59,020 nt of DNA from Anaerolineae bacterium (GTDB taxonomy: Bacteria; Chloroflexota; Anaerolineae; Aggregatilineales; Phototrophicaceae): positions 1 to 59,020 of the forward strand of contig JAPKMO010000010.1 of assembly GCA_026645945.1 (NCBI GenBank). Reading direction: 5' to 3'. The position numbers and the translations under genes were made by a program. The notes below the pieces were generated by a model. That model was not told the DNA's origin, ran no database searches, and saw nothing but the letters and a program-made list of their open reading frames with translations. Of this stretch, positions 32,310 to 40,974 are shown one piece after another (the stretch's first letter is position 1; each line of letters starts with the position of its first letter).

Positions 32310-33718
32310 CCGGCAGCGACGTGCTGAAAACCGCCGCCCAACTGCGCGCCGAATTGGGCGCGGATTATCACGATAAACTGATGGAAGCCATTTACACCGA
32401 CGCCTCGACCATCGCCGACCGCAGCATAAGCCACGACGGGGCGTCGGAGCATCTGACGTTCGACCGTGCGCTTGACCGGGCGCTGACGCATCCTGTCCTG
32501 GGTTTTGTGGTGATGGGGCTGATGTTTTTCGGCGTTTTCTGGCTGACCATCACCGGTTCAAATATCCCATCCTCTATGCTGGCCGACCTGCTGCTGGGGA
32601 CGGTCTACGATGCGCTGCACAACCTGGCTGCCGCCCTCAGCGCCCCGGCCTGGCTGTCGGGGGTGCTGATTGACGGCGTGTACATGGCGACCGCCTGGGT
32701 GGTGTCCGTAATGCTGCCGCCGATGGCGATTTTCTTCCCGCTCTTTACGTTGCTGGAGGACTTCGGCTATCTGCCGCGCGTGGCCTTCAACCTCGACCGG
32801 CTGTTCGCCGCCGCCGGCGCGCATGGCAAACAATCGCTGACCATGATGATGGGCTTCGGCTGCAACGCCGCCGGCGTGGTGGCGACACGCATCATAGACA
32901 GCCCGCGCGAGCGGCTGATCGCCATCCTCACCAACAACTTCAGCATTTGCAACGGACGCTGGCCGACGTTGATCCTGATGGGGACGATTTTCATCGGCGC
33001 GTCCGCCCCGCCGGTGCTGGCGAGCGCGGTGGCGGCGGCCAGCGTGGTGACGGTGGCGGTGGTGGGCATCCTGGTTGCGCTGGCGGTGTCGTGGGGGCTG
33101 TCCAAAACCTGGCTGAAGGGCGCGCCTTCGGTGTACAGCCTGGAACTGCCGCCCTACCGCCCGCCGCAGATTCTCAAAACGCTGTATACCTCGGTCATTG
33201 ACCGCACGCTGATCGTGCTGTGGCGCGCGGTGATGATGGCCGCCCCGGCGGGCGCGGTCATCTGGCTGACCAGCAACATCACCATTGGGGATGCCAGCAT
33301 TGCTGGGCATATGGTCAACCTGTTGAATCCGCTGGGGCTGCTGCTGGGTTTGAACGGTATCATCCTGGTGGCTTACATTGTCGCCATCCCGGCCAACGAG
33401 ATCATCATCCCCACTATTCTGATGCTGACGCTGACGCTGGGCGGCTCGCAGATGGCGCAGGCCGGCGTGATGCTGGAACTGGAGGACGCGCAGACCTATA
33501 CGGTGCTGACGCAGCTCGGCGGCTGGACGCTGCTGACGGCCATCAACCTGATGCTGTTCAGCCTGCTGCACAACCCATGCAGCACCACGCTGCTGACCAT
33601 CTGGCGCGAGACGCGCAGCCGGCGCTGGACGCTGGTTTCGGCGCTGCTGCCGCTGGCGCTGGGTTTTACCGTCACCTTCACGACTGCTACTTTGGCGCGG
33701 CTGTTCGGCTGGGCCTGA
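32306..33718 (+). CDS. feoB: FeoB membrane permease portion (separately encoded)
   Basis: A 470-residue integral membrane protein with the two Gate regions and FeoB_C core. It begins with an end-of-GDI-type helix (TYxDxASTIADRS-like) and about nine membrane helices. MMGFGCNAAGVVATRIID is the first Gate Cys motif, and NNFSICNGRWPTLILMG replaces the usual second Cys-Gly motif, as in FeoB variants with an NGR-type sequence. NPCSTTLLTIWRET near the C-terminus is also typical. With the GTPase subunit it should form the Fe(II) channel. Confidence 0.92.
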   Translation: MTGSDVLKTAAQLRAELGADYHDKLMEAIYTDASTIADRSISHDGASEHLTFDRALDRALTHPVLGFVVMGLMFFGVFWLTITGSNIPSSMLADLLLGTVYDALHNLAAALSAPAWLSGVLIDGVYMATAWVVSVMLPPMAIFFPLFTLLEDFGYLPRVAFNLDRLFAAAGAHGKQSLTMMMGFGCNAAGVVATRIIDSPRERLIAILTNNFSICNGRWPTLILMGTIFIGASAPPVLASAVAAASVVTVAVVGILVALAVSWGLSKTWLKGAPSVYSLELPPYRPPQILKTLYTSVIDRTLIVLWRAVMMAAPAGAVIWLTSNITIGDASIAGHMVNLLNPLGLLLGLNGIILVAYIVAIPANEIIIPTILMLTLTLGGSQMAQAGVMLELEDAQTYTVLTQLGGWTLLTAINLMLFSLLHNPCSTTLLTIWRETRSRRWTLVSALLPLALGFTVTFTTATLARLFGWA

Positions 33719-33750
33719 CGCCGACCGCCGGACAGCAGTCCGAAAACGGG

Positions 33751-33776
33751 CGCGCGGGTATAATAAATCCCGCGCG
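33751..33776 (+). promoter_or_regulatory. TATAAT box inside an inverted repeat
   Basis: CGCGCGGG (33751-33758) and CCCGCGCG (33769-33776) are perfect inverted arms around TATAATAAAT. The TATAAT at 33759 would serve the CoA-transferase gene, 56 nt downstream; the arms could be an operator or, with the following TCTTTG, a weak terminator of the feo operon. Confidence 0.45.
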
Positions 33777-33819
33777 TCTTTGATTCCCGGCGTTTTATGC
33801 GTTTGAAGGAGGACAGAAT

Positions 33820-34968
33820 ATGCCTAAACCGCTTGCCGGCGTGCGCGTGCTGGATTTAACCCGCCTGATTCCGGGCGGCGTGTGTACGATGATGCTGGCC
33901 GACCTGGGAGCGGATGTCATCAAAATCGAAGACCCCAACGGCGGCGATTATGGCCGCTGGATGCCCCCGCTGGTAGACGGCCTGAGCGTGTTTTTCCGCA
34001 TCTGCAACCGGAACAAACGCAGCGCCATCCTCGACCTGAAAACGCCGGATGGCCTGGCCGCGCTCCGGCGGCTGGTTAAAGGCGCCGATGTGCTGGTGGA
34101 GGGTTTTCGCCCGGATGTGATGCGCCGCCTGGGCTGCGATTACGAGTCGCTGCGCGCCATCAATCCCCGGCTGGTTTATGCCTCGCTTTCCGGCTGGGGC
34201 AGCGACGGCCCGTATGCCGATCGCAGCGGCCATGATCTGAATTACACGTCAATCGCCGGGCTGGTGGGCGCGATGAAAACGCCTCAGGTCATCGGCGGCC
34301 AGACGGCGGACATCGGCGGGGCTTACGTGGCGGTGGCCGGCATCGCCGCCGGTTTGTTCCAGGCACAGCGCACCGGCGAAGGCTGCCATGTGGAGGCCTC
34401 GCTGTTCGAGGCGGCGCTGCCGTTCGTGTTATATCCCTGGGCGGAGGCGCTCAAAACCGGCGCGGTCGGCGGCCAGGGCGCGCTGACCGGCGGCGCGGCC
34501 TGTTACAACGTCTACCATGCCCGCGATGGCCGCGCGGTTTCGCTGTCGGCACTGGAGCCGAAGTTCTGGGCCAACTTCTGCCACGCCGTTGAACGCGCCG
34601 ACCTGATCGCCGACCACCTGCTGCCAGAACGCCAGGCTTACCTGCGGGCGGAATTGGCCGAACTGTTCGCGCTTAAAACCGCCGCCGAATGGGACGAGCG
34701 CCTGCGGGAGGCCGACTGCTGTTTCGCAGTCATTAACGCGCCCGGCGAAGTGGCGAACGATCCGCACATCCAGGCGCGCGGCGCGATGGGCATCGGCGCG
34801 GACGGCACGCCCTGGATGCGTTCGCCTCTGCGGCTGGAAGGCGAGGCATTCGAGCCGGGGCGTGTGCCGGGGTACGGCGAACACACGCGCATCGTCCTGG
34901 CCGAAGCCGGTTATGATGCCGGCGAAATCGAGGCGCTGATCGCCATCGGCGCGGCGCGGGCGGGCTGA
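33820..34968 (+). CDS. Family III CoA-transferase (CaiB/BaiF/Frc type)
   Basis: A 382-residue enzyme that moves CoA between carboxylic acids. It starts PLAGVRVLDLTRLIPGGVCTM, and ADLGADVIKIEDPNGGDYGR holds the catalytic Asp (in IKIEDP-type sequence families the nucleophile lies further on, in a VxGxxADIGG-like segment, here GGQTADIGGAYVAVAGI). LVYASLSGWGSDGPYADRSGHDLNY is also conserved. It may act in fatty-acid side-chain or bile-acid-like catabolism; no partner genes adjoin it. GGAGGAC lies before the ATG. Confidence 0.9.
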   Translation: MPKPLAGVRVLDLTRLIPGGVCTMMLADLGADVIKIEDPNGGDYGRWMPPLVDGLSVFFRICNRNKRSAILDLKTPDGLAALRRLVKGADVLVEGFRPDVMRRLGCDYESLRAINPRLVYASLSGWGSDGPYADRSGHDLNYTSIAGLVGAMKTPQVIGGQTADIGGAYVAVAGIAAGLFQAQRTGEGCHVEASLFEAALPFVLYPWAEALKTGAVGGQGALTGGAACYNVYHARDGRAVSLSALEPKFWANFCHAVERADLIADHLLPERQAYLRAELAELFALKTAAEWDERLREADCCFAVINAPGEVANDPHIQARGAMGIGADGTPWMRSPLRLEGEAFEPGRVPGYGEHTRIVLAEAGYDAGEIEALIAIGAARAG

Positions 34969-35031
34969 ACGCAACCCGCAGGCCGGGTTTTGCGTAAAGA
35001 ATTCAGGAGCGTGTTGGTTTTTTCAGGAACC

Positions 35032-35101
35032 TATCCATAAACCGATTGATCTGATAGCACAACAGTGGGCTTAAGCCCACTGTCTGGTGGGTTTACGGAT
35101 A
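35032..35101 (+). repeat. Palindromic element B, complete copy
   Basis: A 70-bp element with inverted ends TATCCATAAACC (35032-35043) and, at the right, the complement of TATCCGTAAACC (35090-35101). The centre is the 22-bp palindrome at 35062-35083. It shares CGATTGATCTG at the left and CTGGTGGGTTTACGGATAAA at the right with the copy inside element A near 12942-13001. It lies alone in the gap after the CoA-transferase gene. Confidence 0.8.
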
Positions 35102-35142
35102 AATTCAAAACCATATAGGCGCTTGCCGGAAGGAACCCTAAT

Positions 35143-35574
35143 ATGTTCCCGATTTTTATATCCCCTGAGTCCGATCAGGACCCGCGAATGCGAACGCGGG
35201 CCAAACTGAGCATTGTACTCGGTTTGACCATCGCCATCACTTTAGGGCTGATGGTGGTGCTGCTTCAAAGGGATGTGGCTGTACCTTTTGACCGGTATAT
35301 TTTCATCTCTTTCAGCATCCTGACCGTCATCGGCGTGATCGTTGTCGCGCTCATCGCACGCGCCGGGCAGGAAACCGAAAAACGCAAACGCGAAGGCGCG
35401 GATATGTACACGCTGATTGACCGCCTGGTGGACGACCTGGACGACGACGAAGCCGCCTACCTGCGCCGCCGCCTGGACGATCGCGAGCGCGGCCTGGAAG
35501 AACCGCCGCTGGAGGATGTGCTTAAGCAAACGCTCGACCGGCGCGAGGATGACCGCCTGGCCGGGCGGCGCTGA
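35143..35574 (+). CDS. Small membrane protein of unknown function
   Basis: A 143-residue protein not recognised. Two hydrophobic helices (LSIVLGLTIAITLGLMVVLLQ-like at about 22-42 and FISFSILTVIGVIVVALIA-like at about 53-72) are followed by a charged cytoplasmic tail rich in Asp, Glu and Arg (LVDDLDDDEAAYLRRRLDD). It stands between element B and coaX. No domain call is possible. Confidence 0.65.
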   Translation: MFPIFISPESDQDPRMRTRAKLSIVLGLTIAITLGLMVVLLQRDVAVPFDRYIFISFSILTVIGVIVVALIARAGQETEKRKREGADMYTLIDRLVDDLDDDEAAYLRRRLDDRERGLEEPPLEDVLKQTLDRREDDRLAGRR

Positions 35575-35677
35575 AAATCGTCTTTGACTCGGCACTCAAA
35601 ACGCATCACTCAGCACAGTTTTTATTGGACGGCGCAGACGTGCTGCCGGCCAGCGCCATTTTTGAGGAGTGAATATC

Positions 35678-36451
35678 ATGCTGCTGGCGATTGACATCGG
35701 CAATACCAACGTTCATATGGGGCTGTGGCAGGATGGCTCATGGGCGCTGTCGTGGCGGGCGCGCACCGTGCCGGACAAAATGCCGGATGAATATGCCGTG
35801 CTGGTGCGGAACTTTTTGAGCGACGCCGACCTGGGCTATCGCGCTATCAGCGGCGTGGTCATCGGCAGTGTCGTCCCGGCGCTGACGCCGGCGTTCGTGG
35901 AATTGGTCGAAACCTACATGGGGCATCACCCGCTGGTTATCACCAACGAAACGCCGATGGGCATTAAAATCGCCATTGACCAGCCGGAGCAGGCCGGCGC
36001 AGATCGTCTGGTGAACGCGGCGGCGGTGGTGGCGCTTTACGGCGCGCCGGCTATCGTGATTGATTTTGGCACGGCCACCACTTTCGATGTGGTTTCGGCG
36101 GACGGCGCGTACTGCGGCGGCGCGATTGCCCCCGGCATCGGCATCGCCCACGATGCGCTGGTATCGCGGGCGGCGCGCCTGCACAAGGTAGACCTGTTCC
36201 CGCCGCCCAGCCCGATTGGACGCAATACCATTCACGCCATGCAGTCCGGCATCTTCTGGGGATATGTGTCGCTGGTGGAAGGGCTGGTGGCGCGCCTCAA
36301 AACCGCGCTGGATGAACCGGAAATCAAGGTGATCGCCACCGGCGGGTTAGCGCCGCTGTTCAACCAGCACACCCAGGTGATAGACCGCATCGCGCCGGAA
36401 CTGACGCTGGACGGCCTGCGGATCATCTATGAAATGAATCGTAACCGCTGA
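35678..36451 (+). CDS. coaX: Type III pantothenate kinase
   Basis: Phosphorylates pantothenate in the first step of CoA synthesis. The 257-residue protein has the ASKHA-fold motifs LLAIDIGNTNVHMGLW (phosphate 1), GADRLVNAAAVVALYG, VIDFGTATTFDVV (phosphate 2) and GGAIAPGIGI. Type III enzymes use a monovalent cation and are not feedback-inhibited by CoA. The ATG at 35678 is preceded by GAGGAGT at 7 nt; an in-frame GTG at 35669 overlaps that site and is unlikely. Confidence 0.95.
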   Translation: MLLAIDIGNTNVHMGLWQDGSWALSWRARTVPDKMPDEYAVLVRNFLSDADLGYRAISGVVIGSVVPALTPAFVELVETYMGHHPLVITNETPMGIKIAIDQPEQAGADRLVNAAAVVALYGAPAIVIDFGTATTFDVVSADGAYCGGAIAPGIGIAHDALVSRAARLHKVDLFPPPSPIGRNTIHAMQSGIFWGYVSLVEGLVARLKTALDEPEIKVIATGGLAPLFNQHTQVIDRIAPELTLDGLRIIYEMNRNR

Positions 36452-36570
36452 CAGAGCGCAAAACCCGTTGTGCCGGGCGGCGGATTACGCCATCATCCAC
36501 GAGTTATGCCCGTCGAAAGATCACGGACGCAATCGGTTATGTTTGCCGGGTTTGTGAGGCGGCGCGGCGG

Positions 36571-36855
36571 TTACTTCGGGCGTTTGAATACGCAGAAATA
36601 CGCGCTCGTCCAGGTGCGTGTGCCGCTGCTATCGGCAACCAGCACGTCCGCCTTGCTGCCGACGAACGCAGGCTGCATATGCACCAGTTCCCAACCCTGC
36701 TCGCCCAGCGAGTCCAACTGAGGAATCATTGCCTGCGGCGTGTAAGGCGGGATGCCGGTTTTCCAATCCCACCCGGCGCGCAAAAAATCTTCCTCGCGCC
36801 GGGCGTCGGCCTCAACGAAGATGGTGAGATACTCCCATTTCTGGCGTTCGGTCAT
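36571..36855 (-). CDS. DUF4177-like small protein
   Basis: A 94-residue protein. QKWEYLTIFVEA and LDSLGEQGWELVHMQP resemble the short DUF4177 family (WEY at the start, GxxGWELV in the middle), of unknown function. Tyr and Trp residues continue to the end (SAYFCVFKR). GAGAGGGG lies ahead of the ATG at 36855; a TTG just upstream is less likely. The next minus-strand gene upstream is 12 nt away, so it may be co-transcribed with the phosphoribosyltransferase-like gene. Confidence 0.65.
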   Translation of the reverse strand: MTERQKWEYLTIFVEADARREEDFLRAGWDWKTGIPPYTPQAMIPQLDSLGEQGWELVHMQPAFVGSKADVLVADSSGTRTWTSAYFCVFKRPK

Positions 36856-36867
36856 CAAAATCCCCTC

Positions 36868-37569
36868 TCAGCCGCCGTAGGCCACTTCTAAATACCGCCC
36901 GATCAGATAATCCGGGTAGCCGATGCGCCGCAGATTGTCCTCGCAGTCGACCAGCGCCGCGCCCTGCTGCCGCCAGTATGGCACGCGCTTGAGCAGCGTC
37001 TCTACCCGTTCGCGCGGGGTGATGATCCAGGTGTCCTTCGGCACGACACTAAAGAAGATCACTTCCATTTCTTCGGCCATGCGCGTGTTTTTCATGAAGG
37101 GCGCGATCAGCACCACGTCGCGCGCGCCCTGGTTTAACAAAAGCTGCCGCACAAAACGTGCCGTGCCGCCCAGATCAACCAGGTCTTCCACCACCGCCAC
37201 CACATGCCCGGACACGTTGATCGTCAGCGCCTGGATGACGCGCGGCTGGTCGAGCGGTTTGCCCGGCCCGGCATAACACTGCACACCAAGCGTGCCGAAC
37301 TCAATCGGCGGGATGTGCGGCTTGGCGCTCCAGGCGATGTGGTCATGCAGCAGTACGCCGGGCAGCAGGCCGCCCATCGTCACCATCACAGCTTTGGTGA
37401 TCTGCCGCCCGTCCTCGGCGTGCGCCTTCTGGTAATCGTAAACCTGCCAGGCCAGTTCGGCGGTCATGTAGGCTTCCACGTCGTCGGGGATGTACAGGAA
37501 CTTCAGTTCGTCCCGGAGGACATCCACCCCCTGCGGCTGCCGCCAGTAATCCATATTGATGGTCATCAT
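36868..37569 (-). CDS. Phosphoribosyltransferase-like protein
   Basis: A 233-residue protein with the PRPP-binding signature VVAVVEDLVDLGGTA near residue 130: two acidic residues then LGGT, as in type I phosphoribosyltransferases of the hypoxanthine/xanthine kind. A hydrophobic strand VMVTMGGLLPGVLL precedes it. The C-terminal ~60 residues are less familiar. Substrate is unknown; purine salvage is plausible. The start overlaps the PIN-domain gene's stop, so the two share a transcript. Confidence 0.75.
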   Translation of the reverse strand: MMTINMDYWRQPQGVDVLRDELKFLYIPDDVEAYMTAELAWQVYDYQKAHAEDGRQITKAVMVTMGGLLPGVLLHDHIAWSAKPHIPPIEFGTLGVQCYAGPGKPLDQPRVIQALTINVSGHVVAVVEDLVDLGGTARFVRQLLLNQGARDVVLIAPFMKNTRMAEEMEVIFFSVVPKDTWIITPRERVETLLKRVPYWRQQGAALVDCEDNLRRIGYPDYLIGRYLEVAYGG

Positions 37570-37982
37570 CAGGGAAGTACCTCAAAATGGGGGATGTGGT
37601 TTGGTCTGAGGATGTTAAAATCGCGCTTGTCGAGTGTCAAGATGCGCGTGATTTTCAGCCGTTCTGCGACAGCCGCTACTGACGCATCAACAAAATCAAT
37701 GCGAGAGTCGGCATACTGATCGAGGATGTCGGCGACACGTACAAAATCTTCAGCGGTCAGGGGTTCAACTTTGAATAGAGGAACCGCCGGCAAATTCCGC
37801 AAAAAATAGGATACTCTTTTGTTTCCGATAGAGCGGCCTAACATATATGCAATCTCTGCAAGCGTTGATTGCGGCAGGTAGATTGTTCTGTGAGCCTTCA
37901 ATACATTCATGCAGGCCTCATGCCACGAATCAGCTTTATTGAGATAGGCCAGGATAAAGCTGGTGTCGGCAACGGAGATCAT
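37569..37982 (-). CDS. PIN-domain ribonuclease, VapC-type toxin
   Basis: A 137-residue PIN protein. The metal-binding acids are visible: Asp6 (SVADTSFI), Glu43 (STLAEIAYML), Asp96/Asp99 (RIDFVDAS) and Asp118/Asp121 (LTLDKRDF). VapC toxins cut specific RNAs and are held by a partner antitoxin, here the overlapping upstream gene. GC is lower than in neighbours, which fits a mobile toxin-antitoxin module. Confidence 0.88.
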   Translation of the reverse strand: MISVADTSFILAYLNKADSWHEACMNVLKAHRTIYLPQSTLAEIAYMLGRSIGNKRVSYFLRNLPAVPLFKVEPLTAEDFVRVADILDQYADSRIDFVDASVAAVAERLKITRILTLDKRDFNILRPNHIPHFEVLP

Positions 37983-38224
37983 TTACCTTTGGTATCCTGA
38001 GGTTTGTAAAGGCCAAACTCCTGCCGCAAAATCTCCTCGGAACTTTCGGCCAAATCTGCCGGGCCAGAGAAGAAACCTGCCAGCGGATCATGTGCTTCAT
38101 CGTATTCCGATTCATCACGATGAGCCTTCATGGAAGCGATGAATTCCAATACAGCCTTCACTTCGTCATCAGATAGGTTATGTAATTGAGCAATCACGGC
38201 TTCTCGAACCGGTAAGGCGCTCAT
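37979..38224 (-). CDS. Putative antitoxin for the PIN-domain protein
   Basis: An 81-residue acidic protein overlapping the toxin start by 4 nt (ATGA). LHNLSDDEVKAVLEFIASMKAH resembles the helix of DUF2281/VapB-like antitoxins. The C-terminal half (SEEILRQEFG) is disordered and would wrap the toxin. There is no clear DNA-binding fold. The assignment rests mostly on position and size. Confidence 0.75.
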   Translation of the reverse strand: MSALPVREAVIAQLHNLSDDEVKAVLEFIASMKAHRDESEYDEAHDPLAGFFSGPADLAESSEEILRQEFGLYKPQDTKGK

Positions 38225-38293
38225 ATCCTAATTCTCCAGATTATCCTACGATAATTTTACTCGAATATGCTGGACAACTTCTATAGCGGCCCT

Positions 38294-40846
38294 CTACCGC
38301 ACCACCACGCGGCTGCCGCCGGGCGTTTTTTGTACCACCACATGCACCGGGAACGAGTCGCGCAGGTCGTCCAGATGGGTGATGACCAGGATAAGGTCAA
38401 AATCCTCCTGGACGGCGGTGATGGCCTCCACCAGTTTGTTGCGGCCATCCTCGTCCTGTGTGCCGAAGCCCTCGTCAATGAACAGCGTCCGCAGATGCGC
38501 CCCGGCGCGGCGCGCCAAAAGCTGCGACAGCGCCACCCGGATGGCGAAGTTGATGCGGAACGCCTCGCCGCCGCTGTAGGTTTCATAGGCGCGCGTGCCG
38601 AGTTCGTCGGCGATCTGGATGTCCAGCGTTTCGATCACACCATCCCCGGCGGCTTTTTCGCGCTGGGTGCTGAAGCTCAGGTTCATGCGCCCGTCGGTCA
38701 TGCGCGCCAGCAGCCGGTTGGCCGACGATTCCAGTTCCGGGATGGCGGCCTCGATAATCATGGCCGGGACGCCGTTTTTGCCGAAGGCCGCCCGCAGGTC
38801 TTTGTACAGCGACTCCTCATGGCGCTTGCGGGCGCGGCGCGTTTCCAGGTCGGTTTTGCGGGCGCGCTGGCTGTCCATTGCGGCCAGTTCCTGCTGGGCG
38901 ATGGTGAGCCGCTGGTGCGCGGTGCGTTCGGTGGTTCGCAGGCGGTTGACTTCCTGCTGGCGAATCTGCTGCTCTTTCACCAGCACGTCCAGCCGGGCGA
39001 TTTCCGCCCGCAGCGCCTCCAGCGCGGCTTCGTCCTCAGCCAGCGCCTTGAGCGTGCGCTCCCGGCGGTTGAGCGCGCCCTCCAGCGCCGCCCGCGCGCC
39101 GTCCAGGCTGGTGAGCGCGATCTGAAGCTGTTGGTAGCGGGCATCGTAAACGCGGTAGGTTTCCAAATCCTGCCGCGCCAGGGTGTGCGAATCGGCGTCG
39201 TAGCCGATGCGGGCGCGTTCGTCGTCCAGCGCGGCCATCTGCTGGCGGATGTCCTGGGCGAACTGCTCGCCCTCCAGGGCGGCGCGGACGGCCTCTAGAC
39301 GGGCGCGTTCGTCGTCCAACCGGGCGGCGGCTTCAAAAGCGGCCTCCGCCTGCTGCTGAAGTTTCCCGGCCCGTTCGATCAGCGGCGGCAGGCGCTTTAA
39401 TTCCTGGTCGAACTCGGCCAGGCGCTCCCGACGAATTTTTACCTCCTGGCCGATGGCCTGGATGCGCCCCTGGTTGGCCGCATAGGTCGCCCGGCGGGAC
39501 TCAATCTCCTCCTCCAGTTGGACGATCAATTCCTGCCGGTGTTCGGCGTCAAGCGGCTGGCCGCACAGCGGGCATACCGCTTCGGTCATCACTTTCAGGC
39601 GTTCCAGCCGTTCGCGGAGCGTTTGCCCTTCAACGGTGAGCGTCTTTTTAATGCCTTCCAGTTCAGCTTTTTCTTCGGCCAGGGCGCGCGTTTCTTCGTC
39701 CAGCGCGCCGCGTTCCGCTTCTCTGGTTTTCAGTTCGCTCACTTCCGCCTGCACGGCGGCCAGTTCGCTCTCGCCGGAGTCTTTCATGGCGCGCGCCAGT
39801 TCGGCGATGGTCGCCTCGTAACCGCTGGCCTCGTTTTCCAGCGCGGCGCGGGCGGCCTGAAGCTGTTTGTCCAGCGCGTGATAGCGGGCGTCAAAGTCAC
39901 TGAGGGCGCGCAGTTTATCGGCCAGTGCCTCGTTGGTCTGGCGCGCGGCGACCAGCGCGGCATAGCCGGTTTCGATGTCCCCTTGGGCGGCCACCACCGC
40001 TTCGTGTTCGGCGACGCGCGTCTGCTGGGCGATGATGTCCTTCTCGACCGACTCCAGGTCTTCGCGGCGTTCCTTCAGGCGGCGCTCCAGGTCGGCCAGG
40101 CTGGACTGGGCGGCGCGGCGGGCTTCCGGCGCGTGGGACACTTCTTCCAGGCGTTTTTCGGCGGCCTCCAGCGCGGCCTGAGCTTCCTGCTGTGCGGCGG
40201 CGGCCTCATCCAACTGGGCTTTCAGGCGCGGCTCTTTTTCCAGTTCGGCTTCGATCTCGCGCAGCCGCATTTCGATGACGCGCAGTTCGTCGTCAATCTT
40301 TTTGAGTTCGGCTTTGGCGGCTTCTTCGTAAATTTCCCACTGCGCCAGCCCCAGGATGTCCGCCAGGATTTGTTTGCGTTTGGCCGGCTGCTGGGTGGTG
40401 AAGGCGTCCGCCTTGCCCTGCTGCAAAAAGGCCGAATGCACGAATGTCTCATAGTCCAGCCGCAGCAGTTGGTTGATTTTGTCCTGCGTTTCGCGGATGG
40501 ACGGCTCGCTTAACGAGTTTAACTGCCCGCCGTCCACCAGCGAAAACAGGTTCAGCTCGCCCGTGCCGCGATGTTTGCGTGACCGCTTGCGAATCGCCCG
40601 GTAGAGGATACCTTCCTGCTCGAAGTCAAGCTGCACCAGCATGTCGCTTTGCCCCTGGTGGATCAGGTCGTCGTCGCGTTTGGCGCGTGCGCGCCCCCAC
40701 AGCACCCAGGTGATGGCGTCCAGCAGCGATGATTTGCCCGCCCCGTTCGGGCCGGTCAGGCAGGCCAGGTGGATGCCGTCGAAACGAATCGGGTCGGGGG
40801 CGCGGTAGGCCAGAAAGTTTTTGAGTTCAAGCCGGACAGGAATCAT
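38294..40846 (-). CDS. sbcC: SbcC/Rad50-type SMC ATPase
   Basis: An 850-residue ATPase that works with a Mre11/SbcD nuclease on DNA ends. N-terminal RLELKNFLAYR and Walker A GPNGAGKSSLLDAI come first. Long coiled coils flank the zinc hook CPLCGQPL near residue 420. The C-terminal lobe has the signature ETYSGGEAFRINFAIRVAL and Walker B LRTLFIDEGFGTQDEDGR. Length is normal for bacterial SbcC variants. No sbcD lies beside it; the upstream gene is a peptidase, so its partner must be elsewhere. Confidence 0.93.
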   Translation of the reverse strand: MIPVRLELKNFLAYRAPDPIRFDGIHLACLTGPNGAGKSSLLDAITWVLWGRARAKRDDDLIHQGQSDMLVQLDFEQEGILYRAIRKRSRKHRGTGELNLFSLVDGGQLNSLSEPSIRETQDKINQLLRLDYETFVHSAFLQQGKADAFTTQQPAKRKQILADILGLAQWEIYEEAAKAELKKIDDELRVIEMRLREIEAELEKEPRLKAQLDEAAAAQQEAQAALEAAEKRLEEVSHAPEARRAAQSSLADLERRLKERREDLESVEKDIIAQQTRVAEHEAVVAAQGDIETGYAALVAARQTNEALADKLRALSDFDARYHALDKQLQAARAALENEASGYEATIAELARAMKDSGESELAAVQAEVSELKTREAERGALDEETRALAEEKAELEGIKKTLTVEGQTLRERLERLKVMTEAVCPLCGQPLDAEHRQELIVQLEEEIESRRATYAANQGRIQAIGQEVKIRRERLAEFDQELKRLPPLIERAGKLQQQAEAAFEAAARLDDERARLEAVRAALEGEQFAQDIRQQMAALDDERARIGYDADSHTLARQDLETYRVYDARYQQLQIALTSLDGARAALEGALNRRERTLKALAEDEAALEALRAEIARLDVLVKEQQIRQQEVNRLRTTERTAHQRLTIAQQELAAMDSQRARKTDLETRRARKRHEESLYKDLRAAFGKNGVPAMIIEAAIPELESSANRLLARMTDGRMNLSFSTQREKAAGDGVIETLDIQIADELGTRAYETYSGGEAFRINFAIRVALSQLLARRAGAHLRTLFIDEGFGTQDEDGRNKLVEAITAVQEDFDLILVITHLDDLRDSFPVHVVVQKTPGGSRVVVR

Positions 40847-40974
40847 GATTTTTAACTCACGAATCGAGACAGGCCGGGGCGCGGTTTTTACCCACCCCGG
40901 CGGCGCATTTTTAGAACATCTGTGAGTCTAGCGGGTTATCAGCCGCCTGTCCAGTCGGGGGGCGCGCCGCCCGG

